Of a stretch of 64,000 bases of DNA, positions 1 through 6,848 are shown piece by piece. Location: the NCBI GenBank assembly GCA_009692005.1, contig SHZZ01000007.1, forward strand, positions 1 to 64,000. The letters run 5' to 3'. The stretch comes from Gemmataceae bacterium. Lineage in GTDB: Bacteria; Planctomycetota; Planctomycetia; Gemmatales; Gemmataceae. Each line of letters begins with the position of its first letter. Position 1 is the first letter of the stretch. Both the position numbers and the translations under genes were made by a program. The notes under the pieces are model-generated. The model was not told the DNA's origin. It ran no database searches and saw nothing but the letters and a program-made list of their open reading frames with translations.

Positions 1-109
1 GCCAGGCGGCGGGCCACATGTAAAAGCCTTTAACTTCCCGCAACTCGATCTCTTGTTCCAGTTCTTTAGCGGGGCGGAAAGCGACACCGGCGGCGTCTTC
101 GTGAGTTAA
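1..109 (+). CDS. FG-GAP/VCBS-type repeat surface protein, C-terminal fragment
   Basis: Only the last 35 codons lie in the window; the reading frame begins at base 2 and ends with TAA at 107-109. The visible residues begin PGGGPHVKAFN and the last residues are TGGVFVS. From family knowledge, PGGGPHV(K/R)VFD followed about 20 residues later by GGVFVA is the recurring signature of FG-GAP-like beta-propeller repeats in the large exported surface proteins of planctomycetes, so this is the final repeat of such a protein, most of which lies to the left. It converges on galT, with a palindromic repeat between them. The opposite strand is also open here but has no start signal. The fragment is short, so the call rests on this motif alone. 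Confidence 0.7.
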   Translation, partial: PGGGPHVKAFNFPQLDLLFQFFSGAESDTGGVFVS

Positions 110-148
110 GGGCGGGGGGGGATTCTTTATTTTGGCCCCTTCACCCCC

Positions 149-186
149 CTTCTCCCCCACTGCTTTGCAGCGTGGAGAGGGGGAAG
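149..186. repeat. Intergenic palindromic repeat, module A (copy 1)
   Basis: A hairpin-forming stretch: CTTCTCCCCCACTGC, then TTT, then GCAGCGTGGAGAGGGGGAAG. It is the reverse complement of a near-identical block at 5048-5081, and half of it recurs at 35949-35969. It lies between the convergent ends of the FG-GAP fragment and galT, so it may double as a transcript end. I saw no open reading frame of its own. Confidence 0.6.
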
Positions 187-240
187 AATGCCAGGCTCCA
201 GCGCGGCGATGCCGGGGGAGAAGAAAACAGCCGGGGCAAT

Positions 241-1239
241 TTAAGCCGTCGGGGTCTGCGCCAGTTGGCTGGCGGCTTGTTCCGGCGGGACATGGTTGAT
301 GTAGAAACCGGTGCCCCATTCAAAGCCCGCCGTGCGAGTCAGTCGGGGAATGATTTCGATATGCCAATGATAGTGGGGCAAGTGGGGTGAATTGAGCGGC
401 CCCGTGTGAATCATGTAGTTGTACGCTGGCTTTTCCAAGCAGATCTCCAGTTTTTTCAACACCGTCTTCAGTACCCTGGCCAGGTCATCAAGTTCATTCA
501 TCGACGCATTTTCATAATGGCTGTTGTGCTGTTTGGGAAGGATCCAGGTTTCATAAGGAAACCTGCTGGCGTAAGGGGCAATGGCCAAGAAGTGAGGCGA
601 ATCGAGAACAATCCTTTTTCCCGTTTCCATCTCCTGGTGCAAAATATCACAAAAGATGCAACGGCCACGGTAGCGGTGAAACTCCTCCGCCCCATTCATC
701 TCCTCCTGAACATTGACCGGCACAATTGGCGTGACGATCAACTGGCTGTGCGTGTGTTCCAGCGAAGCCCCGGCCGCCTCCCCGACATTCTTGAAAATCA
801 TGCCATAAACTAGCCGCGGGTCTTTTTTCAAATCCACCAGCCGGTCGCGGTAGATCCACAACACTTCCCGAATGTTGTCTTCCGGCAAATTGGCCATGCT
901 GACTTCATGGCACGGCGTTTCCAGAATCACCTCATGAGCGCCAATCCCGTTCATGCGGTCGTAAACCCCCTCCCCCCGCTTGTTCAATTCTCCTTCAACC
1001 TGCAGAGCGGGGTATTTGTTTGGCACAACGCGAACCCGCCAACCGGGCAGGTCGGGGTGGGAATCCCGGCTGCGGTAGGAGATGATTTCGTGCGGCGTTT
1101 TTTCCTCGCTCCCTTCGCAAAAGGGGCACAGTCCAGCGGGAGCCATCGGCTCCACGCGGTGGCCCACCGGGCGGTTGGCCCTTTCCGTGGCCACGATCAC
1201 CCAACGGCCCACAATCGGGTCTTTTCTTAGCTCTGGCAT
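241..1239 (-). CDS. galT: Galactose-1-phosphate uridylyltransferase family protein
   Basis: A 332-residue HIT-superfamily nucleotidyltransferase. It likely exchanges UMP (or a related nucleotide) between UDP-glucose and a hexose-1-phosphate in the cytoplasm. Seen: zinc-type CPFC at about residues 38-41 and CIFC at about 194-197, the active-site HTHSQ at about 162-166 (histidine 164 would be the nucleophile), and a C-terminal HWHIEIIP. The usual HPH triad reads HTH here. I chose the ATG at 1239 ([13 protein letters not shown]), just after GGAAGA, because the open frame upstream overlaps glgA and is unlike the family. It lies 50 bp downstream of glgA on the same strand, which suggests joint work in glycogen or sugar-nucleotide metabolism. 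ADP-glucose phosphorylase is an alternative activity. Confidence 0.88.
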   Translation of the reverse strand: MPELRKDPIVGRWVIVATERANRPVGHRVEPMAPAGLCPFCEGSEEKTPHEIISYRSRDSHPDLPGWRVRVVPNKYPALQVEGELNKRGEGVYDRMNGIGAHEVILETPCHEVSMANLPEDNIREVLWIYRDRLVDLKKDPRLVYGMIFKNVGEAAGASLEHTHSQLIVTPIVPVNVQEEMNGAEEFHRYRGRCIFCDILHQEMETGKRIVLDSPHFLAIAPYASRFPYETWILPKQHNSHYENASMNELDDLARVLKTVLKKLEICLEKPAYNYMIHTGPLNSPHLPHYHWHIEIIPRLTRTAGFEWGTGFYINHVPPEQAASQLAQTPTA

Positions 1240-1251
1240 TGCTGTTCTTCC

Positions 1252-1290
1252 ACCCTCGACAGAAAGCGGACCCCGTTCGGACCCGAGGGT
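1252..1290 (-). other. Inverted repeat between glgA and galT
   Basis: ACCCTCG at 1252-1258 is matched by CGAGGGT at 1284-1290, with the 3' arm touching the glgA stop codon. In the minus-strand transcript this places a 7-bp stem with a 25-nt loop just before the galT ribosome binding site. It could stabilise or attenuate the glgA-galT message. There is no U-tract, so it is not a classical terminator. Confidence 0.3.
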
Positions 1291-2810
1291 TAATGTAGGG
1301 AATTGGCCATCTGTAAATAAAGATCCTGATACTCGCGGGCGCTTCTTTCCCAGGACCAATCCTGCTTCATGGCGTTGATCTGGACCTGCCGCCAAGTTGC
1401 AGGGTGGTTGCGGTAAAGGCTCAAGGCCCGTTGCAAGGTCTCCACCAGGGCCTCGGGGCTGTAAGCCTGGAAACGAAAACCGGTGGCAGTGCCATTGGCC
1501 AGGGTTTTTTCCTTGGTATCGGTGACTGTGTCGGCGAGGCCACCGGTACCGCGCACCAGGGGCAAGGCTCCATAACGCATGCTGTAAAGCTGGTTCAAGC
1601 CGCTTGGTTCATAAAGGCTGGGCATGAGAAACAGGTCGGCGCCGGCCTCGATCCGGTGCGCCAGCCCCTCGTTAAAACCAAACTGCAGCGCCACCTGGGA
1701 GGGAAACTCTCGGCGCAGGTTTTCCAACGCCAAATGGTAACGCGAATCGCCTTCACCCAGCACAACAAACTGCATGCCGGTGGCCAGCAATCGGCCTCCC
1801 GCCTCGGCGATTAATTCCAGACCTTTTTGCTCCACCAGGCGCGCCACCATCCCGGCCAGCGGAGCTCGAGGATCGACTGGCAAATGAAATTCCTTTTGCA
1901 GCGCCTCCTTGCAGGCGGCCTTGCCCGGGTCAATTAGCAAAGCGTCGAAATGCGCAGGCAACTCCGGGTCGGTCGCCGGATTCCACGATTGGTAATCGAT
2001 GCCATTGACAATTCCGCTCAGGTCTGCGCTGCGTTCTAGCAATACGCCCTGCAGGCCGCAGCCAAAGTAAGGCGTTTGGATTTCTTTGGCGTAGGTCGGG
2101 CTGACGGTGTTGAGGCGATCGGCAAAAACCATACCCGCCTTGAGGAAGCTCAGGCAATCGTTGAATTCCACACCCGACGGGTTGAACAGCCGCCAGTCGA
2201 GGCGGCACATATTCATGTCTTCCTTCCAGAAATTTCCCTGGTAGGCGATGTTGTGAATAGTCATCAGGGTGCGGATGCGCCGGTACTTTTCCGCCAATTC
2301 CTGGTTGTCCGCGCTGGCAAACTGTTTTTTTAAGAGCACGGGAATCAGGCCGGTTTGCCAATCGTTGCAGTGCAGCACCTCGGGCCAGAAGTTGAGCAAG
2401 GGCAGCGCCTGTAACACCGCCCTGCAAAAGAAAAGGTAGCGGGCGGAATTGTCGGGGTAATCTTTTTTCCAACCGTCGGATGAAGCAAACTGGTAGATGC
2501 CGCGGCCGAATGCGGCATTGTCCCGTTCAAACAAGGCTGGGTTTTCAATGAGGTAAACGGGAACCTGAGAACCTGGGATTTTCGCCTGCTGGATCCCGCC
2601 TTCAACCCACTCGTCGCCAACGAGCACGCGCAGACGGTGCGGCGTGGCCTGCAAAGCCACTTTCTGCCGAACACTATTGTAAAGGGGGAGGAAAACCGCC
2701 GCCTGGTGCCCCAGTTTTTCCAAAGCCGGGGGCAGGGAACCCACCACATCGGCCAGGCCGCCTGTCTTGGCAAAACCGACCACTTCCGACGATGCCAGCG
2801 CGATCCGCAT
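1290..2810 (-). CDS. glgA: Glycogen (starch) synthase
   Basis: A 506-residue GT5 glycosyltransferase that adds glucose from ADP-glucose (possibly UDP-glucose) to a growing alpha-1,4-glucan in the cytoplasm. Seen: the N-terminal Rossmann domain starts [20 protein letters not shown], which holds the [13 protein letters not shown] sugar-nucleotide motif at about residues 15-27. The C-terminal domain carries the GT-B signature [18 protein letters not shown] followed by GTGGLADTV. Length is normal for bacterial GlgA. The start at 2810 gives the canonical N-terminus. galT follows 50 bp downstream on the same strand; mnmA is divergent. No other glg gene is in the window. Confidence 0.95.
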   Translation of the reverse strand: MRIALASSEVVGFAKTGGLADVVGSLPPALEKLGHQAAVFLPLYNSVRQKVALQATPHRLRVLVGDEWVEGGIQQAKIPGSQVPVYLIENPALFERDNAAFGRGIYQFASSDGWKKDYPDNSARYLFFCRAVLQALPLLNFWPEVLHCNDWQTGLIPVLLKKQFASADNQELAEKYRRIRTLMTIHNIAYQGNFWKEDMNMCRLDWRLFNPSGVEFNDCLSFLKAGMVFADRLNTVSPTYAKEIQTPYFGCGLQGVLLERSADLSGIVNGIDYQSWNPATDPELPAHFDALLIDPGKAACKEALQKEFHLPVDPRAPLAGMVARLVEQKGLELIAEAGGRLLATGMQFVVLGEGDSRYHLALENLRREFPSQVALQFGFNEGLAHRIEAGADLFLMPSLYEPSGLNQLYSMRYGALPLVRGTGGLADTVTDTKEKTLANGTATGFRFQAYSPEALVETLQRALSLYRNHPATWRQVQINAMKQDWSWERSAREYQDLYLQMANSLH

Positions 2811-2977
2811 GAAACCGCTCTTCCTTTAACTCTTCGACCCGTTCATTGTGGAGTTTATGAATTCCTTGCCCCGGACCCATAGTGGGAATGCCCCCGAGGC
2901 CAGAGAAACCGCCGTTGGCGACCACGCAAGCGCCCTACCCGTTGCCCGCCCGGGGAAATCTGCCCGGCCATGGTCCT

Positions 2978-3005
2978 TTGAATGAACCCCTCCCAGTAAT
3001 AAGAT
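2978..3005 (+). promoter_or_regulatory. Candidate sigma-70-like promoter for mnmA
   Basis: TTGAAT at 2978-2983 and TAAGAT at 3000-3005 are separated by 16 bases. Each matches the -35 and -10 consensus at four of six positions. Transcription would begin near 3012, giving a leader of about 25 nt before the TTG start at 3036. The match is modest. Confidence 0.3.
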
Positions 3006-3035
3006 AGAGTTGCTGTCATTGATGGAGGGAACCCC

Positions 3036-4154
3036 TTGGGTAAGAAAGTTCTCCTCGCCATGTCGGGCGGGGTGGATAGTTCTGTTTGCGCCAAACTTCT
3101 TCTCGAACAAGGTTTCGAGGTGTTGGGAGTTTTCATGCGCACGGGGGTGCATCCTGGGCATGGCGACCGGCCGGAAAGGAAAAAAGGGTGCTGCAGCGCC
3201 TTGGATGCCAACGATGCCCGGCGGGTTGCCGACCGCTTCGACATCCCCTTCCACGCCCTCGATTTTGAAGCCGAGTTTTCCAAAATCATGGATTATTTCG
3301 CCCTGGAGTACCTGGCCGGCCGGACCCCAAACCCCTGCGTGGTTTGCAACAATTGGCTGAAGTTCGGCCAGCTTTGGTCCCATGGGCAAATGCTCGGCGT
3401 TGATTACATTGCCACCGGACATTACGCTCGCATTGAACATGCCGACGGGGAACCCCGCTTGCTTCGAGCCGTCGACCCCGACAAGGATCAATCGTATGTG
3501 CTGCATGGGTTGAACAAGGAAGTCTTGGATAAAACCCTTTTCCCCCTGGGTGGAATGAAGAAGGAACAGGTGCGCAAGATTGCGGCCGAGGCCGGGCTGG
3601 CTGTCGCCAGTAAACCCGATAGCGTGGAAATCTGCTTTGTTCCCGATGGCGACCACGCCCGCATGGTCAAGCAGAGGTTCCCCGGCAAATCCGCCCCGGG
3701 GAACATTGTCGATGAACAAGGCGCCGTGCTGGCAAGCCATGATGGAATCGAAAAGTTCACCATCGGGCAAAGAAAAGGCTTGGGTTTTTCCGCCGGAGAA
3801 AGGCGCTATGTCCTCAACATTCTTCCGGGGGAAAACCAGGTGGTAGTTGGCGAACGCCAAGGGCTTTTGGCGCAGGGCTTACTGGCAGAAAAAGTCAACT
3901 GGCTGGCAGCTTTTCCACAAGAGGAAAATATTACCTGTCAGATTCAAATCCGCTATCGGCACCAGGCAGCCAAGGGTGAGGTTAGACGGTTCTCCGACGG
4001 CAGAGTTGAAGCCTATTTTGCCGAGGCACAGCCAGCGGTCACGCCGGGCCAGGCAGCGGTCTTTTACCAGGGCGACCAAGTCTTGGGCGGAGGCTGGATC
4101 GTTAAGCCCATTCGCCGGGCTAGCCTAACCCAAGAAAAGGCGGCCCTGGCCTAA
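3036..4154 (+). CDS. mnmA: tRNA-specific 2-thiouridylase MnmA
   Basis: A 372-residue enzyme that thiolates U34 of tRNA-Lys, -Glu and -Gln in the cytoplasm, using ATP and a persulfide relay. Seen: the PP-loop SGGVDSS at about residues 10-16, the first catalytic cysteine in GRTPNPCVVCN, and the second in EICFVPDGD. A C-terminal beta-barrel region follows. Length is close to E. coli MnmA. The start is an unusual TTG at 3036: it is preceded by GGAGGG at 3024-3029 at good spacing, and MGKKVLLAMSGG is the expected N-terminus. The insertion after MRTGVHPGHGDRPERKKGCC matches the usual substrate loop. It is transcribed alone and divergently from glgA. Confidence 0.95.
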   Translation: MGKKVLLAMSGGVDSSVCAKLLLEQGFEVLGVFMRTGVHPGHGDRPERKKGCCSALDANDARRVADRFDIPFHALDFEAEFSKIMDYFALEYLAGRTPNPCVVCNNWLKFGQLWSHGQMLGVDYIATGHYARIEHADGEPRLLRAVDPDKDQSYVLHGLNKEVLDKTLFPLGGMKKEQVRKIAAEAGLAVASKPDSVEICFVPDGDHARMVKQRFPGKSAPGNIVDEQGAVLASHDGIEKFTIGQRKGLGFSAGERRYVLNILPGENQVVVGERQGLLAQGLLAEKVNWLAAFPQEENITCQIQIRYRHQAAKGEVRRFSDGRVEAYFAEAQPAVTPGQAAVFYQGDQVLGGGWIVKPIRRASLTQEKAALA

Positions 4155-4465
4155 GCCAAAGGCCATGGGCTGGGAACCTGGGGCCCGGGCAACGGTTATG
4201 CCGCCGGCAATCTTACATTTCGTCTCCCAAACACTTGCATTCTCAAGAACTTCCATTTAGATTGACTTTATTGGCGGGGAGTTTGATGTTCCCTTTCCCT
4301 AAACAGGGCCAAAGGGGCGAGTTTCCTGCCATTGGGTGTGGAGGCCTATATTCCCTGATTCCATTCATCTCCTTGTTGTTCATCTAGCACTAGGGAAAAG
4401 GGAATTGAACGAAATTAGTGGCCATGGCCGACCCGGTCTTGGCATAGCAAGGAGAGGCTGAATCC
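4155..4465. other. Intergenic region between mnmA and rpiB
   Basis: No frame in this 311-bp stretch looks like a gene. It is less GC-rich than the flanking genes around 4200-4300 and 4340-4420, as expected of a promoter-bearing spacer, but I could not find a convincing -35/-10 pair. An AAGGAGAG ribosome binding site at 4449-4456 serves rpiB. Confidence 0.5.
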
Positions 4466-4981
4466 ATGAGCGCTTATTACACCACTCAGGGAAGCCGAAA
4501 TATGTTGATTGCCATCGCCAGCGACCACCGTGGCTTTCAGGCCAAAAGACGGGTTATTACTCAGCTCACGGGCATGGGTTACGAGATCCAGGATTTCGGC
4601 CCGCATAATCAAGAGTGCGTGGACTACCCCGACTACGCTTTTGAAGTGGCCACTGTTGTGGCCTCCTCCGGGGCCGAACGAGGCATCCTGATTTGCGGCA
4701 CGGGCATCGGCATGTGCATTGCTGCCAACAAAGTCATTGGCATTCGCGCCGCCCCCTGCCACGACAGCATTACCGCCGAAATGAGCCGCCGCCACAATGA
4801 CGCCAATGTCCTGTGCCTTTCTGCTGATTTTCTTGGCGAGCAATTGATCGAGCGCATGGTGCAAATCTGGATGGAGACCCCATTCGAAAGAGGCCGCCAT
4901 GCCCGCCGGGTGGAAAAGATCCACGATTTCGAATCCGGTTTTCGCGAGATGCTGCCCAAGCTCGAGCGCACCAAGGAATAG
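4466..4981 (+). CDS. rpiB: Ribose-5-phosphate isomerase B / RpiB-LacAB family
   Basis: A 171-residue sugar-phosphate isomerase that most likely interconverts ribose-5-phosphate and ribulose-5-phosphate in the pentose phosphate pathway. Seen: the IAIASDHRGFQAK N-terminal motif, the GILICGTGIGMCIAANK phosphate-binding and catalytic-cysteine loop, and the conserved RRHNDANVLCL segment. At 171 residues it is longer than E. coli RpiB (149) because of a 12-residue N-terminal lead and a C-terminal tail. The ATG at 4466 follows AAGGAGAG; an internal ATG at 4502 is the alternative start. It stands alone between two long spacers. LacA/LacB-type activity cannot be excluded. Confidence 0.9.
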   Translation: MSAYYTTQGSRNMLIAIASDHRGFQAKRRVITQLTGMGYEIQDFGPHNQECVDYPDYAFEVATVVASSGAERGILICGTGIGMCIAANKVIGIRAAPCHDSITAEMSRRHNDANVLCLSADFLGEQLIERMVQIWMETPFERGRHARRVEKIHDFESGFREMLPKLERTKE

Positions 4982-5047
4982 CCCCCTGGTCGGTGATTCA
5001 ATTCTGCACTTCCCGCAAGGGGAAAAAAACGAGTCCGACTTTTTCCT

Positions 5048-5081
5048 CCCTCTCCACGCTGCGAAGCAGTGGGGGAGAGGG
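5048..5081. repeat. Intergenic palindromic repeat, module A (copy 2)
   Basis: CCCTCTCCACGCTGC, then GAA, then GCAGTGGGGGAGAGGG: an imperfect stem of about 15 bp. It is the inverse of the copy at 149-186. It is the first of three repeat modules filling the spacer between rpiB and the propeller gene. Confidence 0.65.
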
Positions 5082-5127
5082 ATTGAGGGTGAGGGGACCA
5101 AAGTGAAAGCAGTTTAAACCCGTCGCC

Positions 5128-5187
5128 CAAGCTTGCACCCTTGAGGGTGCTTGGCCCCTTGGGGCCTTGCACGACGATGCAAGCTTG
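5128..5187. repeat. Branched palindromic repeat, module C (copy 1)
   Basis: A perfect 10-bp inverted repeat, CAAGCTTGCA at 5128-5137 and TGCAAGCTTG at 5178-5187, encloses two further perfect hairpins: GCACCC-TTGA-GGGTGC (5135-5150) and GGCCCC-TT-GGGGCC (5153-5166). The first inner hairpin recurs at 35907-35922. The outer arm and inner stem share a few bases, so two alternative foldings exist. Confidence 0.65.
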
Positions 5188-5219
5188 AACACCTTTGCGG
5201 CCTCGGTGAGAGGTTTGTT

Positions 5220-5294
5220 CTTCGCTGGGATCGCCGCGCAGAGAGCGCGGCTTTTTCTTTTGCCAGGCTTGAGCCTGGCGTTCCCAGGGGAAAA
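5220..5294 (-). repeat. Intergenic palindromic repeat, module B (copy 1, inverted)
   Basis: Read on the minus strand it is CCCTGGGAACGCCAGGCT..AGCCTGGC, then GCCGCGC..GCGCGGC, then GATCCCAGCGAAG: two adjacent hairpins between CTGGGA and TCCCAG arms. Copies on the plus strand lie at 35823-35892 and 42083-42155. It occupies the end of the spacer before the propeller gene. Confidence 0.75.
5233..5261 (+). terminator. Terminator-like hairpin inside the module B repeat
   Basis: GCCGCGC at 5233-5239, loop AGAGA, GCGCGGC at 5245-5251, followed by TTTTTCTTTT. On the plus strand this has the form of a rho-independent terminator and could end the rpiB transcript. The T-tract is specific to this copy of the repeat. 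Confidence 0.5.
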
Positions 5295-5334
5295 GACGGG
5301 CCCGTTGGGCCTCCGGAAAGAGAAGACATCCCGG

Positions 5335-6825
5335 TTAGGGATTGTTACTCGGCAAGTAATTCAAAGTGTAATAGGCTTCCGGGTGAAGCAGCGGCAATCC
5401 GGCCTCGGATCGCACCCCCGCCGACACCAATTCATGAATGTGCCCAGCAACAGGTTTATCAATCACCAGCCGCACTGATTTCTTATCCGCGCCAACCGTG
5501 GCCGAAACAACATTGGGATAAGTGAAGTCCACCTCCGGGCTGCCATAGGCGGCCTGGTAAATGTAACAGTAAGTGGAAATCTTGTAGGAAGCCAAGTCGG
5601 CCGCGGTCTTCGGATCCACCGTCTGAGTGAAAGTGAGATCGAAGCCGTCTGACCTGGCTTTCATTTCGTGAACTTCAAAAGGAACTTTGCCAGTCCAGTC
5701 GAGGCGCTCCAGGGCAAAGGGTTTGTTGCCATGCGAGCCCCAGCCGCGGTTGGTTCCTCCCACAAACAAATGTCCCGACTTGGAGAAAAGAATTGGCACA
5801 TTGCCGGAGCCGAATCCCTTTCTAAAAGGGATGCAAGCGCCCTGGTAACGGCCATTCACTTTTTCCAAACAGACGCGCATGACTGTGCTGTTTGTCTGGT
5901 CGGCGACAAAGAGCTGATTTTGGAAAGGCCCGAACTTGCCTCCGGAGGAGTCGAAATCGATGCCGCTGGCGGACTGGCCCATTTTTTTGTAAGGGAAGTA
6001 AATCGCCGGGGGCATCAATTGCGGAATGCGCGCGGCCTCAACCATCATGCGGGAATTGCTTTTTGGAGTTTCGGGCCGTTTCCCAAGGATGCTGCTCTCC
6101 TTGGCTTCCTCGAACCAGCGGTTGCCATCGGGATGTCCTTGAAAGGAACCGGGTAGCAAGTGTTTCAGACTGCTGGTGCCGTTCCATGGCCCCTGGTTAT
6201 CGGTGTAGAAACAGTCGCCTGCGGAGTTGAATCCGATGCCTCCCGGCGAGCGAATGCCGCTGCAGGTGGGAATGAGTTTCCCCTCGGGGGTGACGCGCAC
6301 GCACCAGCCGCGGTATTTGCAATTACTGTTGAAGGAACCGGTCAGGCAAAGAACGATCCAAATATTCCCTTCTTTGTCGAAGTGGCTGCCGAAGGCGTAC
6401 TCGTGGTAGTCACCGGTGATTTCCCAGGCATCATTGACGGTTTCGATTTTGTCGGCCTTGCCGGCGCCTTTGCTGTCTTTCAACCGTGAAAGCTCGCCGC
6501 GCTGCGTGGCGTAGACCCAGTCATCTTTCAAGGCCAGGCCGAGCACCTCGTGCAAGCCATGGGCATAGCGCGTCCACTTGGCGTCCTTGGCCAGGTCAGC
6601 GGCAAAGGGGTTTTCAACTGTCCAGATCTCGCCGCGACGAGAACTTACCATCAGCTTGCCATCGGGAGTCAGCGCCATCCCGCCCGGTTCCAGCACCACA
6701 TCCTTGGGGAACTCGAACTTCACGATCTTGTAGTAATCCTCTTCCTTGGGAAGAGGGTCTGCGGCACGGGACACCCCGGCAAAAGCCACCAGCGCCAAAC
6801 CAACCATGCATGCGTTGCGAATCAT
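5335..6825 (-). CDS. Secreted beta-propeller dehydrogenase-like protein
   Basis: A 496-residue exported protein. Residues 1-21 form a Sec signal peptide (hydrophobic [12 protein letters not shown], cleavage near SRA-A). The mature part has propeller-type blades of the glucose/sorbosone dehydrogenase-like sort that planctomycetes encode in large numbers: [52 protein letters not shown]. The last 100 residues look like a separate beta-sandwich ([17 protein letters not shown]). No haem motif is present. It lies 23 bp downstream of the five-haem cytochrome gene on the same strand, so the two are probably co-expressed, with the cytochrome as possible electron acceptor. The substrate is unknown and enzymatic activity is not proven by the sequence. 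Confidence 0.8.
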   Translation of the reverse strand: MIRNACMVGLALVAFAGVSRAADPLPKEEDYYKIVKFEFPKDVVLEPGGMALTPDGKLMVSSRRGEIWTVENPFAADLAKDAKWTRYAHGLHEVLGLALKDDWVYATQRGELSRLKDSKGAGKADKIETVNDAWEITGDYHEYAFGSHFDKEGNIWIVLCLTGSFNSNCKYRGWCVRVTPEGKLIPTCSGIRSPGGIGFNSAGDCFYTDNQGPWNGTSSLKHLLPGSFQGHPDGNRWFEEAKESSILGKRPETPKSNSRMMVEAARIPQLMPPAIYFPYKKMGQSASGIDFDSSGGKFGPFQNQLFVADQTNSTVMRVCLEKVNGRYQGACIPFRKGFGSGNVPILFSKSGHLFVGGTNRGWGSHGNKPFALERLDWTGKVPFEVHEMKARSDGFDLTFTQTVDPKTAADLASYKISTYCYIYQAAYGSPEVDFTYPNVVSATVGADKKSVRLVIDKPVAGHIHELVSAGVRSEAGLPLLHPEAYYTLNYLPSNNP

Positions 6826-6848
6826 GTTTCATCCCGTATAAAGGCCAA

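Noticed and set aside
1-160. Minus-strand open frame at the left edge reading LTHEDAAGVAFRPAKELE and onward
   Set aside because: It is the antisense of the FG-GAP fragment, has no start signal except a GTG inside the repeat, and resembles no family I know; the plus-strand reading has a family signature and an in-frame stop.
2826-3860. 344-codon minus-strand open frame opposite mnmA
   Set aside because: It lies antisense to the clearly conserved mnmA gene and its composition is that of a shadow frame.
4415-5101. 228-codon minus-strand open frame opposite rpiB
   Set aside because: Antisense to rpiB and running into the module A repeat; no recognisable domain.
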